Both the position numbers and the translations under genes were made by a program. Shown one piece after another: positions 63,796 to 64,000 of a DNA stretch of 64,000 bases (position 1 is its first letter; every line of letters starts with the position of its first letter). The stretch lies in the NCBI GenBank assembly GCA_039621445.1, contig CP154954.1, positions 19,826,642-19,890,641 of the forward strand, given 5' to 3'. The notes under the pieces are model-generated. The model worked only from the letters and a program-made list of their open reading frames with translations. It had not been told where the DNA came from and made no database searches. Source of the stretch: Euglena gracilis. Lineage: Eukaryota > Euglenida > Euglenophyceae > Euglenales.

Positions 63796-64000
63796 TGCGC
63801 TCCTGCAATGTGCGGGGGAGTGTATGCTTTGTTTTTGATGGGCCCGAGGCCATGGGCTCAGAAGAGCAAAACCCCCTCTCAATATAAAGCTCCCCCAATA
63901 TACACCCTCCAAATATAAGTCCCCCCCGATATGCAAGCAGATGATGGTGCCATTCAGGAAAAATTGCAGAATTTGGGGTGTATACCACATTTTTTCCCTC

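Overview
The window looks like nuclear DNA of a photosynthetic-type euglenid (Euglena-like protist). Several GC-rich, very short exons of conserved eukaryotic proteins lie on the + strand. They are separated by introns of two kinds: ordinary GT-AG introns, and introns with no GT-AG ends that instead carry a CAG-like triplet 3 nt after the 5' cut and a complementary CTG-like triplet followed by 5 nt at the 3' cut. That second geometry is the described signature of euglenid nonconventional introns. Euglenid identity is an inference from intron structure (about 0.8). No rRNA, tRNA, CRISPR or bacterial-type operon was seen.

Layout. About 1.2-9.6 kb: 3' part of a class I SAM-dependent methyltransferase gene (copy A). 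About 19.1-23.6 kb: a tandem paralogue (copy B) in which nearly the whole methyltransferase fold can be read exon by exon. About 32.5-36.2 kb: a TMEM230/DUF872 membrane protein gene. About 38.8-45.7 kb: an unrecognised multi-exon gene with compatible splice phases. About 49.2-49.6 kb: two exons of a CCCH zinc-finger protein. About 52.5-59.8 kb: an MTG1/YlqF-type circularly permuted GTPase. From 63.56 kb to the right edge: the start of a second MTG1-like gene. All are on the + strand. Exon ends are hand-derived and may be off by 1-3 bases where the flanks repeat.

The rest is repeats. The most striking are at least 14, and probably 17, insertions of about 100 bp to 3.8 kb that begin CA(G/T/A), end (C/A/T)TG, have terminal inverted repeats, and are flanked by 8-bp target-site duplications. 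Several sit inside coding exons and behave as nonconventional introns. Cutting 3 nt before the left CAG and 5 nt after the right CTG removes the element plus exactly one 8-bp duplication, which restores the ancestral reading frame. Paralogue comparison inside the window shows intron gain directly. Many of these elements share a central GGCGCC hairpin and paired poly-C/poly-G runs.

A second transposon type has CTTAGGCGG ends and 5-bp duplications. There are three copies, two of them close relatives, and each is packed with its own short palindromes. One copy is nested inside an 8-bp-TSD element, which itself lies in an intron of methyltransferase A. Minisatellites, long GT/CA tracts, a CAT array and a head-to-head telomere-like patch fill other gaps.
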